Source of the DNA: Pandoraea communis
Lineage (GTDB): Bacteria; Pseudomonadota; Gammaproteobacteria; Burkholderiales; Burkholderiaceae
Length of the DNA stretch: 64,000 nt
Assembly: GCF_902459745.1 (NCBI RefSeq)
Contig: NZ_CABPSJ010000005.1
Span: forward strand, 370,209-434,208
Reading direction: 5' to 3'
The number at the start of each line of letters is the position of its first letter. Positions within the stretch are counted from its first letter, which is position 1. The notes under the pieces are model-generated. The model did not search any database. It had not been told where the DNA came from and saw only the letters and a program-made list of their open reading frames with translations. Of this stretch, positions 1 through 9,133 are shown piece after piece. Made by a program: the position numbers and the translations under genes.

Positions 1-70
1 GGTGCGCCCAGTCTTCGACGCCCGTTTCAACACCGTATTGGCGGCGGCTGCCGCGCGTGCGACGGCGTGA
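1..70 (+). CDS. 3' end of a gene cut by the window edge
   Basis: An open frame enters from the left edge (codons in phase with base 2) and ends at TGA 68-70. The visible tail is about 22 residues, VRPVFDARFNTVLAAAAARA followed by TA, Ala-rich. It is too short to identify. It lies 73 bases upstream of the OsmC-like gene and on the same strand, so it could be the first part of the same operon. Confidence 0.4.
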   Translation, partial: VRPVFDARFNTVLAAAAARATA

Positions 71-143
71 GGGTGTTGCCTGATTTTCCTGCCCTCGCGC
101 CGTTCATCCCATTCATTTCATCGACTTCATCGAAGAGGTTTTC

Positions 144-677
144 GTGAGCAACCTGCGTGAATATCTGCTGCAAAAGAAAGGCGCCGTGACAAGCTGGCGC
201 AACAAGATCCGCGACGATGGTTCGCAACCCGCGCAATTGAGCGCGCGCGTGAGCGCCGAAGGTCGCACGGGCGTGCGTCGCATCCGCGTGCGCGACTTTC
301 AGATCATTTTCGATAGCGGGCCCGAACTGGCGGGGCATTCGCTGGGCCCAGGCTCGCAGGAGATGCAGCTTGGCGTGCTGGGCACTTGCCTCACGCACAT
401 TTTTCTGACGCAGGCGGCGTTGCAGGACGTGCCGCTCGACGCGATCAATGTCGAGGTGACGGCCAACATCGATCACCGTGCCGGGCAGCCGGGTTTCGAG
501 AATGTGCCGGTCTATCCGGTCAACGTGCGCTACACGGCGCATATCGAATCGCCCGCGTCGCGCGAACAGATCGCGGCGCTGCACGAAGCGGTTGAGCGTA
601 CCTGCCCGATCTACAACTTCCTGATCAACCCGCAGACGATTCAGGGCCAGATCGAGCACACCCGTACCGCCGCGTGA
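144..677 (+). CDS. OsmC family protein
   Basis: 177 residues, somewhat longer than classical OsmC (about 140) because of an N-terminal extension. The two cysteines typical of OsmC/Ohr peroxidases are visible, one in LGTCLTH (about residue 80) and one in VERTCPIYNF (about 153), consistent with thiol-dependent peroxide or organic hydroperoxide reduction in the cytoplasm. The start is GTG at 144, chosen because GAAGAGG lies about 6 bases upstream. It precedes an LLM-class monooxygenase by 69 bases on the same strand, which suggests co-transcription. The family call is firm; the substrate cannot be told from sequence. Confidence 0.85.
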   Translation: MSNLREYLLQKKGAVTSWRNKIRDDGSQPAQLSARVSAEGRTGVRRIRVRDFQIIFDSGPELAGHSLGPGSQEMQLGVLGTCLTHIFLTQAALQDVPLDAINVEVTANIDHRAGQPGFENVPVYPVNVRYTAHIESPASREQIAALHEAVERTCPIYNFLINPQTIQGQIEHTRTAA

Positions 678-746
678 GCGTGTGGAACGACTTCCGGCGT
701 GGGCTGCGCTCAAGCTGACTGATACTGATTTTAGGAAACACCTGTC

Positions 747-1862
747 ATGCCCATCGAGATCCTCGGCACGGTGCCGCACAGCCGTGTCACTGAGACGACC
801 GGATTGCGCGGCGCGAGTGCCTTTGAACCGGAGTACATCGCGGCGGTGGCGCGCGCCCATGAGCAGGCGGGGTACGACCGCGTGCTGATCGGGCATGAGT
901 CATGGCGTCCGGATGCGTTCCAGATTGCCGCCTATGTGCTGTATCAGACATCGAGGCTCGGCGCGCTGGTGGCACATCGCCCCGGCTTCACGCAACCGAC
1001 GCTGGCTGCGCGTCAGGCGCTCACGCTGGAGCGTCTGGCCGGGGCAGGGCGCGTGGCGTTGCATATCATCACCGGAGGCGACGAAACCGATCAGCGCCGT
1101 GACGGCGACGACGTGCCGCACGATGCCCGCTACGCCCGAACCGACGAGTATCTCGACGTACTCAAACGCGTGTGGCGCGAGGCGTCCACGTTCTCTCACC
1201 ACGGCGACTTCTATCGTGTCGATGGCGCGTTTTCGGCGGTCAAGCCGCACCATCCCGATTCGATCGGGTTGTCGTTCGCCGGGGCGTCCGACGGTGCGGT
1301 GCGCGTTGGCGCAAAGCATGCCGATGTCTACATGCTCTGGGGCGAGCCGCTTGCACCGACACAGGCGTTCGTCGAGCGGGTTCAGGGCGAAGCGGCGCGA
1401 CACGGGCGGCAAGTCCGTTTCAGCGTGTCGCAGCGCCCGATTCTCGGGGCGACCGAAGCCGAGGCGTGGGAGCGCGCCGAACATATCTTCGAGACATCGC
1501 GCCGTGAACTCGAGGCGGCCGCAAAGGCGGATGGCCCGCAGTTCTCGTCGCCGGTACGCAGCTCCGTCGGCGCGAAGCGGCTCAACACCGTGGCGCAGGA
1601 GCAGGACGTGGCCGACGAACGCCTCTGGCTCAAGTACACGCGGTTGCTTGGCGCAGGCGGCTCGACGTCGGCACTGGTCGGCACGCCGGAGCAAGTGGCG
1701 CAGGCCTATCTTCGTTACTACGACATTGGCGTGAGCGCCTTCTACATCCGCGGCTGGAATCTGCTCGACGACACCGTGGAATATGGCCAGAAGCTCATTC
1801 CCCTGCTGCGCGAAGGCGCGGCCGAGCGGGACCGGGCGCGCGGGAATGCGGCCAATCGGTAA
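747..1862 (+). CDS. LLM-class flavin-dependent monooxygenase (SsuD-like)
   Basis: 371 residues resembling the alkanesulfonate monooxygenase SsuD group of bacterial luciferase-like TIM-barrel enzymes. Family signatures visible are the HRPGFTQPTLAARQALTLER segment (about residues 78-97), the HIITGG turn near 108-113, and FAGASDGAVRVGAKHADVYM (about 179-198). Such enzymes use FMNH2 supplied by a separate reductase plus O2, typically to release sulfite from organosulfonates. No ssuE or ABC transporter gene is next to it, so alkanesulfonate is only a guess. ATG 747 follows GGAAAC weakly. The neighbouring OsmC-like peroxidase could deal with peroxide from uncoupled turnover; that is inference. Confidence 0.85.
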   Translation: MPIEILGTVPHSRVTETTGLRGASAFEPEYIAAVARAHEQAGYDRVLIGHESWRPDAFQIAAYVLYQTSRLGALVAHRPGFTQPTLAARQALTLERLAGAGRVALHIITGGDETDQRRDGDDVPHDARYARTDEYLDVLKRVWREASTFSHHGDFYRVDGAFSAVKPHHPDSIGLSFAGASDGAVRVGAKHADVYMLWGEPLAPTQAFVERVQGEAARHGRQVRFSVSQRPILGATEAEAWERAEHIFETSRRELEAAAKADGPQFSSPVRSSVGAKRLNTVAQEQDVADERLWLKYTRLLGAGGSTSALVGTPEQVAQAYLRYYDIGVSAFYIRGWNLLDDTVEYGQKLIPLLREGAAERDRARGNAANR

Positions 1863-2024
1863 CTGAAAATCCGGTTCGCCGTCATTTTTTAAGCGTTTAC
1901 ACAAAAGACGCGAAACGGCGTATCATCCGGGAAAACCCTAGGATTGAGTTGACCTACGCGCATGCTTGCCCGGCGTGTGGGCTGGCGCTTCCTGGGGTTT
2001 CGTCGATTCCTGATCCCCTGCGCA

Positions 2025-3245
2025 ATGCCCAACGACACCCGCCCTGCGAACAGACAGTTCGCGACGACATTGCAGATCGTCTCCACCGTGTTCTTCACGT
2101 TCCTCTGCTATCTGACGGTCGGTTTGCCGCTCGCAGTGCTGCCGTCGTTCGTGCACGTGGATCTGGCTTACAGTTCGGTTGTTGCCGGGTTGGCCATCAG
2201 CGTCCAGTATCTGGCGACGCTGCTCTCGCGCCCTTACGCCGGGCGCACGGCCGACGCTTGGGGGCCGAAGCGCACGGTGCTGTGCGGATTGGTGGCCTGC
2301 GGCGCATCTGGCTTGCTCGTGGCGCTGGCCGGTGTGTTCTCCGATGCGGCGTGGCTCTCGCTCCTTGCGTTGATTCTCGGGCGTCTCGTGCTGGGTTTTG
2401 GCGAGAGTTGGGTGTCGACGGGCGCGATCATGTGGGGCATTGGGCAGGTGGGGCCGTCGCACACCGCGCGCGTTATCTCTTGGAACGGCGTTGCGACATA
2501 CGGCGCGTTGGCGCTGGGCGCACCGTTGGGCGTTGCGCTAGACAATGCCTATGGCATTGAAGCGCTGGGCGGGGCGATTGCGCTGTCCGGCATTGTGGGA
2601 TTGGTGCTGGCGCGCGTGAAGCGCGCGACACCGGTCATCCACGGTGAGCGTCTGGCGTTCCATGCCGTGCTTGGCCGCGTGTTGCCGTTCGGCATGGGCC
2701 TCGCGCTGGGTTCCATCGGCTTTGGCGCCATTTCCACCTTTATCACGCTTTACTACGCGAGCCATCACTGGGACAACGCGGCGCTTGCGCTGACCGCGTT
2801 CGGTGTGTGCTTCATGGGCGTGCGGCTATTGCTTGGCAGCAGCATCGGGCGCTTCGGTGGCTACCGTGTTGCGATGGTGTCGTTTGCGCTCGAAGCGTTC
2901 GGACTGGTCGTGCTTGGCATAGCGCCGACCGGATTCACCGCCTTGTTGGGGGCGGCGCTCTCGGGGGCGGGGTTCTCGCTGGTGTTCCCGTCGCTGGGTG
3001 TGGCGGCTGTCAACCTGGTGCCGGCACAGAACCGTGGTGCGGCACTGGGTGCGTACTCCGTGTTTCTCGACGTTGCGCTTGGCGTAACAGGCCCGGTGGC
3101 GGGCCTGATCGTGGGGGCGTATGGGTACGCCGAGGTGTACTTGTGTGCAGCCATCGCAGCCGTCGCGGCTATCTTGCTGACGTTGTGGATGGCGCGTGCT
3201 GCACAGGCTCGCGAGGGCGGCAAGAAAGTCGCACAGACTGCGTAA
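2025..3245 (+). CDS. MFS transporter, YhhS-like
   Basis: 406 residues from ATG 2025 ([11 protein letters not shown]). An open frame extends upstream to 1962, but alignment in memory with E. coli YhhS begins with the segment after MPND, so the internal start is preferred. Strong YhhS-like stretches: [67 protein letters not shown] and [16 protein letters not shown]. Twelve transmembrane helices are expected. Members are drug/metabolite efflux permeases of the inner membrane with poorly known substrates. It is followed tail to tail (18 bases) by a MocR regulator. Confidence 0.88.
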   Translation: MPNDTRPANRQFATTLQIVSTVFFTFLCYLTVGLPLAVLPSFVHVDLAYSSVVAGLAISVQYLATLLSRPYAGRTADAWGPKRTVLCGLVACGASGLLVALAGVFSDAAWLSLLALILGRLVLGFGESWVSTGAIMWGIGQVGPSHTARVISWNGVATYGALALGAPLGVALDNAYGIEALGGAIALSGIVGLVLARVKRATPVIHGERLAFHAVLGRVLPFGMGLALGSIGFGAISTFITLYYASHHWDNAALALTAFGVCFMGVRLLLGSSIGRFGGYRVAMVSFALEAFGLVVLGIAPTGFTALLGAALSGAGFSLVFPSLGVAAVNLVPAQNRGAALGAYSVFLDVALGVTGPVAGLIVGAYGYAEVYLCAAIAAVAAILLTLWMARAAQAREGGKKVAQTA

Positions 3246-3263
3246 TACCCTACGGCGGCGCGA

Positions 3264-4829
3264 TTAACTCGCCGCCGACTTTTGCGCTGCCACGATGGTG
3301 GCAAGCCGCTTGATCAGGCTGGGGATACGCGAAGCATCCGTATCGCCGTAGCCGATCACGAGACCGTTATTCGTGGGTAGTGGGTCGAGTGCAAAGCTCG
3401 ACAGGGCGCGGGGGCCGATGCCTTCGCGCTGTGCGGCGGCCACGATGGCCTTGTCGGGGAAGGCGGGATCGAGCCGCACTGTCAGGTGCAGGCCGCAGCG
3501 TTCTCCGATCACCGCATACGCCGGGTCGAAATACGAGGCCAGCGCGTCACGCAGTGCGGTCTGACGTTCCCGATACAGACGCCGCATGCGGCCGAGATGT
3601 CGCGCGAACTGACCGCTTCGGATGAAATCGGCCATAGCGAGTTGTTCGAAGCGATGACCGCCGCGCAGGAGTTCGTCGAGTGCATCGCGGGCTTGCGTGG
3701 CGAGTGTTGCGGGCAGAATCAGGAAGCCGAGGCGGAGTGCGGGAAACATCGTCTTGCTGAACGTTCCGACGTACACCACGGGGCTATCCGGCACCATGCC
3801 TTGCATGGCGGCGATGGGTTCGCCTTGATGGCGAAACTCACTATCGTAGTCGTCTTCCAGAATCCAGCTACCGTGATGCCGAGCCTGAGCGATCAGATCG
3901 AGGCGGCGAGCGGCCGACAGCACGCTGCCGAGCGGATATTGGTGCGAGGGCGTGACATACACCAGTCGTGGCGGCGACGTTTCCCACAGACCATCCGGAA
4001 TCACGATTCCTTCGTCATCGACGCGAAGGGCTTGGAGGCGAACGTCGCTCGAATGAAAGGCGGCCTTGGCGCCGCGATAGCCGGGATCTTCCATCCAGAC
4101 CGTATCGCCGGGGTCGGTGAGTAGCCGGACGCAGAGGATCAGTGCCTCGTGCGCGCCTTCCGTAATGACGACCTGAGAAGCATCGCAACGCACGCCGCGA
4201 GAGATGCGGAGGTGTTCGGCGATGGCTTCGCGCAGGGCGGGTTCTCCGAGCGGGTCGCCATAGTGATAGTGGCGGGGTTGGGCCTCGCGCATGACCCGTT
4301 CGAGTGTGCGACGCCAGGTACTGGCGGGAAAGCGGGTGAGTGCGGGCACACCGGGTGTGAACGGGAGGGGTGTTTCGTTGGCGCGGGCGGCGTGCCGGGT
4401 GGATGGCAGGCGTTGGATGCGTCGTGAGGCGGCGGGTGTGGCGGGGAGATCGTCCGGCGGCAGGGGCATGAGCGCGTCGGCCTTTTGCTTGGCGGCTTCG
4501 GCGGCGAAGTGTGGGTCGAGGGAGAGTTGTGCGACGCGGGTACCGAGTCGGTGGGGGACGATGAAGCCTTCGGCGGCGAGTTGATCGTAGACGATGGAGA
4601 CGGTGTTCCGTGAGACGGCGAGATCTTCGGCGAGGGTGCGGGAGGCGGGAAGTCGGGCACCGGCGGGCAGGCGGCCTTCGAGAATGGCGTGTTTGAGCCG
4701 GGAGAGAAGTTGTTTTTGGAGAGAGGCGCCGCGACCGGGCCCGAGGGTGAGTGGGCTATCGAAGAGTGCGGCGACATTTTCCGGCGAGTGATCGTGGAGA
4801 GCGGGGCGGCCTTTCGGAGCGGTGGTCAT
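3264..4829 (-). CDS. MocR-type transcriptional regulator (GntR HTH + aminotransferase fold)
   Basis: 521 residues from ATG 4829. Residues about 40-100 form a GntR winged helix (LSRLKHAILEGRLPAGARLP, then SRTLAEDLAVSRNTVSIVYD). Residues about 155-510 are a class I aminotransferase fold with EDDYDSEFR (325-333) and the PLP lysine in VGTFSKTMFPALRLGF (K359). MocR/PdxR proteins sense PLP or amino compounds, commonly controlling vitamin B6, taurine, GABA or exporter genes. The frame stays open to 4919, but that extension would run through a palindromic repeat (4882-4952), so the later start is preferred. Target is unknown; the divergent GNAT gene or convergent MFS gene are candidates. Confidence 0.88.
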   Translation of the reverse strand: MTTAPKGRPALHDHSPENVAALFDSPLTLGPGRGASLQKQLLSRLKHAILEGRLPAGARLPASRTLAEDLAVSRNTVSIVYDQLAAEGFIVPHRLGTRVAQLSLDPHFAAEAAKQKADALMPLPPDDLPATPAASRRIQRLPSTRHAARANETPLPFTPGVPALTRFPASTWRRTLERVMREAQPRHYHYGDPLGEPALREAIAEHLRISRGVRCDASQVVITEGAHEALILCVRLLTDPGDTVWMEDPGYRGAKAAFHSSDVRLQALRVDDEGIVIPDGLWETSPPRLVYVTPSHQYPLGSVLSAARRLDLIAQARHHGSWILEDDYDSEFRHQGEPIAAMQGMVPDSPVVYVGTFSKTMFPALRLGFLILPATLATQARDALDELLRGGHRFEQLAMADFIRSGQFARHLGRMRRLYRERQTALRDALASYFDPAYAVIGERCGLHLTVRLDPAFPDKAIVAAAQREGIGPRALSSFALDPLPTNNGLVIGYGDTDASRIPSLIKRLATIVAAQKSAAS

Positions 4830-4881
4830 GGCGACGTGGCGAAATAGAGGGCGGGGGGCGGCGAAACCGAGAGCGTATGCG

Positions 4882-4952
4882 GCCGGACCGGAGCCCCCTT
4901 CCGCTGCGAGTTGGGTCACTGTCTGAGTGGCGGAAGGGGGCTTCGGTCTGGC
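4882..4952. repeat. dispersed palindromic repeat, copy 1
   Basis: Two 23-base arms, 4882-4904 and 4930-4952, are reverse complements with two mismatches (a GACCGGAGCCCCC-type arm) around a 25-base loop. The loop and arms reappear in opposite orientation at the end of the window (63942 onward), so this is a dispersed REP-like element and not a gene-specific site. It lies in the gap between the divergent MocR and GNAT genes. Confidence 0.75.
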
Positions 4953-5081
4953 TTGCGGCGGGTTTTACAAAAATCCTGGCACCATGAGATTTCCGCATAG
5001 TGGTGCTTTTAATCGTACCACTGAAGCGATACCTTGAGCGTCATGAACTGAACGTGGGCCTATTTTCGGAGAAAGAAGGAC

Positions 5082-5807
5082 ATGACTGACGCACCAAACT
5101 TCAACGAGTACGACCAGCCGATCGGCGCTGCGCTGCCGGATTGGAAGCCGCGAGCGGCGCCGTCGCGTACGCCGATCGAGGGGCGTTACTGCCGGATCGA
5201 GCCGATTGACGTGGAGCGTCACGCGAAGGATTTGTACGAGGCATATGCTGGCGCGCCGGACGGCCGCGACTGGACATACATGAGTGGTGGCCCGTTCCCG
5301 GACTTCGACAGTTACTACGCGTACGCGACCAAGTTGGCGTCGTCTGCTGATCCGTTGCATTACGCGATCGTTGATCGGGAGACGGGCAAGGCGGTGGGGA
5401 CGTTTGCGCTTATGCGCATCGACGTGGCGAACGGCGTGATCGAGGTCGGGCATGTGGCGTATTCGCCGTTGCTCAAGCGCACGCGTGTGGGTACGGAGGC
5501 GCAATACCTGTTGATGCGCCGAGCATTCGACGAGTTGGGTTATCGCCGATACGAGTGGAAGTGCGATGCTTTGAACGCACCGTCGCGCAGAGCGGCGGCG
5601 CGTTACGGTTTCATCTTCGAGGGCATCTTCCGTCAGGCGATTGTGTACCGGGGCCGTAGCCGCGACACGGCGTGGTTCTCGATTATCGATGGCGAATGGC
5701 CGGCCATCAGCCGTGGTTTCCAGCAATGGTTATCACCGGAGAACTTCGATGCGCAGGGGCAGCATCGTGCGGGGTTGGCCGCATTGATTTCGGCTGCGAA
5801 GGCGTGA
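5082..5807 (+). CDS. GNAT family N-acetyltransferase (RimJ/RimL-like)
   Basis: 241 residues. ATG 5082 is preceded by AGAAGGA about 3-9 bases upstream. The Acetyltransf_3 arrangement is visible: an N-terminal part RYCRIEPIDVERHAKDLYEA, the central IEVGHVAYSPLLKRTRVGTEAQYLLMRRAFDELGYRRYEWKCD (about residues 126-168) and the ending NAPSRRAAARYGFIFEG typical of RimJ/RimL-type enzymes. It should transfer acetyl from acetyl-CoA to an amine; the substrate is unknown. Many YhhS/MocR/GNAT groupings relate to stress resistance, but nothing here fixes that. It ends at a strong bidirectional terminator. Confidence 0.88.
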   Translation: MTDAPNFNEYDQPIGAALPDWKPRAAPSRTPIEGRYCRIEPIDVERHAKDLYEAYAGAPDGRDWTYMSGGPFPDFDSYYAYATKLASSADPLHYAIVDRETGKAVGTFALMRIDVANGVIEVGHVAYSPLLKRTRVGTEAQYLLMRRAFDELGYRRYEWKCDALNAPSRRAAARYGFIFEGIFRQAIVYRGRSRDTAWFSIIDGEWPAISRGFQQWLSPENFDAQGQHRAGLAALISAAKA

Positions 5808-5854
5808 GTGCCGGGTAGGGCAACTGCTGCGAGCCGCAGCATCGCATCGCAATG

Positions 5855-5895
5855 CAAAACGGCCCGCCGGGGGAATCCTCCGGCGGGCCGTTTTG
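5855..5895. terminator. bidirectional intrinsic terminator
   Basis: A perfect 16-base stem, 5855-5870 with 5880-5895, of GC core CGGCCCGCCGG flanked by AAAA on the left and TTTT on the right, around a 9-base loop. It sits between the convergent GNAT gene and the NCS2 permease gene and can terminate both. Confidence 0.9.
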
Positions 5896-5915
5896 TCATG
5901 GGGATGTCGAATCGA

Positions 5916-7208
5916 TCAACCCGGGAAGAACGTGTACTTCAGCACGAACAGGACGGCGATCACCCAGGCGGCCGGGTGAACTTGTTTCGCGCGGCCCGTG
6001 AACAGCTTGAGTACGGCATACGAGATGAAGCCGAATGCCAGACCCGTGGCGATCGAGTAGGTGAACGGCATTGCCAGTGCGGTCAATGCGGCCGGGGTGG
6101 CTTCCGTGATGTCGTCCCACTCCACGTCGAGCAGTTCGCGCAGCATCAGACCTGCGACATACAGCAGCGCCGGGGCGGCTGCGTAGGCGGGTACCGAACC
6201 GGCCAGCGGAGCGATGAACAGTGCGAGGATGAAGAGTGCGGCAATCGTGAGGGCGGTGAGGCCCGTGCGGCCGCCGGCTTGAACGCCCGAGGCGCTTTCC
6301 ACGTAGGCAGTCGTGCTGCTCGTACCCAGCAGCGAGCCGATGAAAATTGCGATCGAGTCGGCGAAGAGCGCGCGGCCAAGGCCCTTGTAATGCGTACCTT
6401 CGAGCAGACCGGCGCGCTTTGCCACGCCCATCAGCGTGCCGGTGGCGTCGAACACTTCCACCAGCACGAACGCGAGAATCACGTGAACGAAGCCTGCGTG
6501 CAGTGCGCCTGGAATGTCGAGTTGGAGGAACGTCGGGGCCAGGCTCGGCGGCATGGCGAAGACACCCTGGAACTGGTTCAGGCCCAGGACCATCGAGAGA
6601 ACCGTCACGGCCAGAATGCCGATCAGGATGGCGCCACGTACGCGCAGGGCGTCGAGCACGGCAATCAGGAAGAAGCCGAAGATCGCGAGCAGCGCTTGCG
6701 GCGAGTGGAGATCGCCCAGACCGATTTTCGTCGCCGGGTTCGCCACGACCACGCCGGCGTTACCGAGCGCGATGATCGCGAGGAACAGCCCGATACCGGC
6801 CGCAATCGCACATCGCAACGATTTGGGCACCCCGGCAATCAGCCATGAGCGTATGCCTGTTACTGTCAGGATGATGAACAAACACCCTGAGATAAACACC
6901 GCGCCCAGCGCTTGTTGCCACGTGTAGCCCATTGCGCCGACGACCGTGAAGGCGAAGAAGGCGTTCAGCCCCATGCCCGGCGCCATGCCGATCGGGTAGT
7001 TCGCGACGAACGCCATCACCACCGAGCCGATGGCGGCCGCAAGACAGGTCGCCACAAACACGGCGCTCTTGTCCATGCCGGTCGTGCCGAGGATGTTGGG
7101 GTTGACGAAAATGATGTACGACATGGTGAGGAAGGTCGTGAGACCTGCCACCATTTCTGTCCGTACATTGGAGCCATGCTCCTTGAGCTTGAAGAATTTA
7201 GTCAGCAA
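5916..7208 (-). CDS. NCS2 family purine permease (AzgA-type)
   Basis: 430 residues. The AzgA/GhxP-type signature is visible: EMVAGLTTFLTMSYIIFVNP (about 19-38), NYPIGMAPGMGLNAFFAFTV (about 70-89), VFDATGTLMGVAKRAGLL, and FIGSLLGTSSTTAYVESASG (about 300-319), with about 12-14 membrane segments. Such transporters import adenine, guanine or hypoxanthine with protons. The start appears to be TTG at 7208: AAGGAGA (7214-7220, complement) ends 5 bases upstream, and the next ATG lies deeper inside the conserved N-terminus. It is monocistronic, ending at the shared terminator at 5855-5895. Confidence 0.9.
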   Translation of the reverse strand: MLTKFFKLKEHGSNVRTEMVAGLTTFLTMSYIIFVNPNILGTTGMDKSAVFVATCLAAAIGSVVMAFVANYPIGMAPGMGLNAFFAFTVVGAMGYTWQQALGAVFISGCLFIILTVTGIRSWLIAGVPKSLRCAIAAGIGLFLAIIALGNAGVVVANPATKIGLGDLHSPQALLAIFGFFLIAVLDALRVRGAILIGILAVTVLSMVLGLNQFQGVFAMPPSLAPTFLQLDIPGALHAGFVHVILAFVLVEVFDATGTLMGVAKRAGLLEGTHYKGLGRALFADSIAIFIGSLLGTSSTTAYVESASGVQAGGRTGLTALTIAALFILALFIAPLAGSVPAYAAAPALLYVAGLMLRELLDVEWDDITEATPAALTALAMPFTYSIATGLAFGFISYAVLKLFTGRAKQVHPAAWVIAVLFVLKYTFFPG

Positions 7209-7299
7209 CGTGCTCTCCTTGTCACTTTGTTATGCCGTTGTCCGTGTGCAGCGGGGGCGCGCGCATTGTACTGCGAGCGAACCCGTGCAGCCGAGTTTG

Positions 7300-8340
7300 T
7301 CAGAACTTGGTGCGCATGCCCATCCCAAAAGTATTCCCCGCTTCGAGCCCGGACACCTTGTCGTTCAGGTAGGCCACATAGAGATCCGTACGCTTGGAGA
7401 GGTGGTAATCGTAGCCGAGCGCCCAGGTGCTTCGGCTCGTGTCGTTCATACCCGAATTCTTCGTATAGGCGAACGAAGCCATCACGCTGCCTCCGCCGAG
7501 CGGCACCGACACGCCCAACTGAGCGCCCTTCGACGTCAGGTTGCCGCCGGTAATCGTGTTCTTGATGTACTGATACTGACCGTAGAGCTTGACCGCCTGA
7601 AAGTCGTAAGTCAGACCGGCTTGCAGGGCCTGCTGATTGCGAAAGCCGGTGATACCCGCTTGATCGTCGGGCGTTGAATCGAACTTCACCTGTTGATAGG
7701 CGAGGGTGGCCGCGAGCGGGCCATGGAAATACATCGCGGCGGCGCTCCACTTGTTCTGGCCCATTTCACCGGCCTTGTTGCCAAAGGCGTACGAGAAGCT
7801 GGCGCCGAGCCCCTTGTAATCCGGCGTGGCATACATCACCGCGTTGCTCCACCCCGAATCACCGACGATCCCCTGACCCGCGAGGCCGAGGAACGTGTGA
7901 TAGACCATCGGGCTAAACGTATACGAGTCCACGAACGGGTTAAACAGAATCGTCGAGACGAAATAGGACGTGGTGAGACGCCCCATCGTCACCGTGCCGA
8001 GCGAGTTCGATTGCAGTCCGACATAGGCGTTGCGCGAGAAGAAACTGTCGCCGGTGAAGCGGCCATAGCGTCCGCTCTGCGGCAAGAAGAAATCCTCCAG
8101 CGTGAAGATCGCCTTGAGACCGTCGCCTAGATCCTCAGAACCCTTCATGCCCCAGTAAGAAGTGGACATTCCGCCACCGCCTTGCGTCCACGCGCGCTCA
8201 CCGCCCGGTGCCTTGGCGGCCCCGACCCAGGCGTCGACCTGACCGTAGAGCGATACGTTGGATTGTGCGTGGGCGACGCCCGCTGCGCTACAGACCGCGA
8301 GGGCGAGCGCGCCTCGCAGCCAATCTGCTGCCTTGCTCAT
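7300..8340 (-). CDS. Gram-negative general porin (Burkholderiales type)
   Basis: 346 residues. A signal peptide ends at VAHA-QS (about residue 25). The mature start SNVSLYGQVDAWVG, the GLKAIFTLEDFF strand near residue 80, the VTMGRL motif and the C-terminal ...TKF with terminal Phe (needed for BamA recognition) are typical of 16-strand trimeric OmpC-like porins of beta-proteobacteria. It should provide diffusion of small hydrophilic solutes through the outer membrane. It lies 91 bases upstream of the purine permease on the same strand; no terminator is evident between them, so a read-through link is possible. Confidence 0.92.
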   Translation of the reverse strand: MSKAADWLRGALALAVCSAAGVAHAQSNVSLYGQVDAWVGAAKAPGGERAWTQGGGGMSTSYWGMKGSEDLGDGLKAIFTLEDFFLPQSGRYGRFTGDSFFSRNAYVGLQSNSLGTVTMGRLTTSYFVSTILFNPFVDSYTFSPMVYHTFLGLAGQGIVGDSGWSNAVMYATPDYKGLGASFSYAFGNKAGEMGQNKWSAAAMYFHGPLAATLAYQQVKFDSTPDDQAGITGFRNQQALQAGLTYDFQAVKLYGQYQYIKNTITGGNLTSKGAQLGVSVPLGGGSVMASFAYTKNSGMNDTSRSTWALGYDYHLSKRTDLYVAYLNDKVSGLEAGNTFGMGMRTKF

Positions 8341-8599
8341 GAATGTGTCTCCGTCTCGTTTTAGTTTGTGCGTGCCTCTGAACTTCTCTTTTCACCGAAG
8401 AGTGCAAGGGGGCACGCCTGAGTCATTGACACACTGACTTCGCTTCGCGAGGGTATCGGTGTTGCTTTGAGGCGTGATTATTATTATCAAGTTGCCTCAT
8501 ATGACATATCACCTGGCTTTGATACTCGGTATTCCGTTGTTGACGGCACAATTCTCGGGTTAACGCCGGTGGTTTGCCCCTTGCACACGGCTGCGGTCT

Positions 8600-8670
8600 G
8601 CCATCGGCGGGGTCCCCGTTTTCGTCGCTCCACGAAATTCGCTTTGGAAAACGGGGACCCCGCCGACGGC
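8600..8670 (+). repeat. hairpin repeat A (conserved loop)
   Basis: Arms 8600-8623 and 8647-8670 pair over 24 bases with one mismatch; the loop 8624-8646 begins GTCGCTCCACGAAATTCGC. The identical 23-base loop occurs as reverse complement in hairpin B, while the stems differ by paired changes. Confidence 0.85.
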
Positions 8671-8740
8671 CATCTCCATGCCATCGATTCGACGCGACCT
8701 CCCCCGGCGCACGCGCTTGCGCAGTCGTTCGCCTTACCGT

Positions 8741-8831
8741 CACGACGACACCGTCTTCTCATGCGCCCAGGCTCTCGCCGACCGTCCCCACGTGCTTCGC
8801 AACTGCTGGGGCCCGATCGTCGAGAGCCTCG
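8741..8831 (+). repeat. left arm of 91-base inverted repeat
   Basis: These 91 bases match the reverse complement of 8973-9063 with about a dozen mismatches and no gaps. Read left to right it contains an open stretch giving HDDTVFSCA and RPHVLRNCWGP; the same peptide reading comes from the right arm on the minus strand. Confidence 0.8.
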
Positions 8832-8972
8832 TTATCCCCAAAGAACTTCTTCGCCCCCGGTTTGCAGGTGTCGTCGTGAAATACGCGACACGCCCACGTT
8901 ACCGAGTGTGTTGCAACCTTGTCGGTAGCCACGGCCGTTGCGGACTGGGTGGAGGAGGCACCGGTGTGATGT

Positions 8973-9063
8973 CGAGGGCCTCGCTGCTCGGGCCCCAGCA
9001 GTTGCGAAGCACGTGGGGACGGGCGGCGAGGCCCTTGGCGCATGAGAAGACGGTGTCGTCGTG
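8973..9063 (-). repeat. right arm of 91-base inverted repeat
   Basis: Reverse-complement partner of 8741-8831, ungapped over 91 bases. Its minus-strand reading gives HDDTVFSCA and RPHVLRNCWGP like the left arm. The 141 bases between the arms are unique. Confidence 0.8.
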
Positions 9064-9133
9064 AAGATGGGGGTGGTGGGGGAAGCGAGGCGGGGAGGGG
9101 GATGGGTTGCGACGATGCGAGGGCGTGTTTCGT

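Noticed and set aside
5808-6848. 346-codon plus-strand frame over the terminator and NCS2 permease
   Set aside because: Runs through an intrinsic terminator and antisense to a conserved permease.
8678-9064. 128-codon ORF in the repeat block
   Set aside because: Its reading comes from the inverted repeat arms and hairpin; the opposite arm gives the same peptide on the other strand, and there is no ribosome site.
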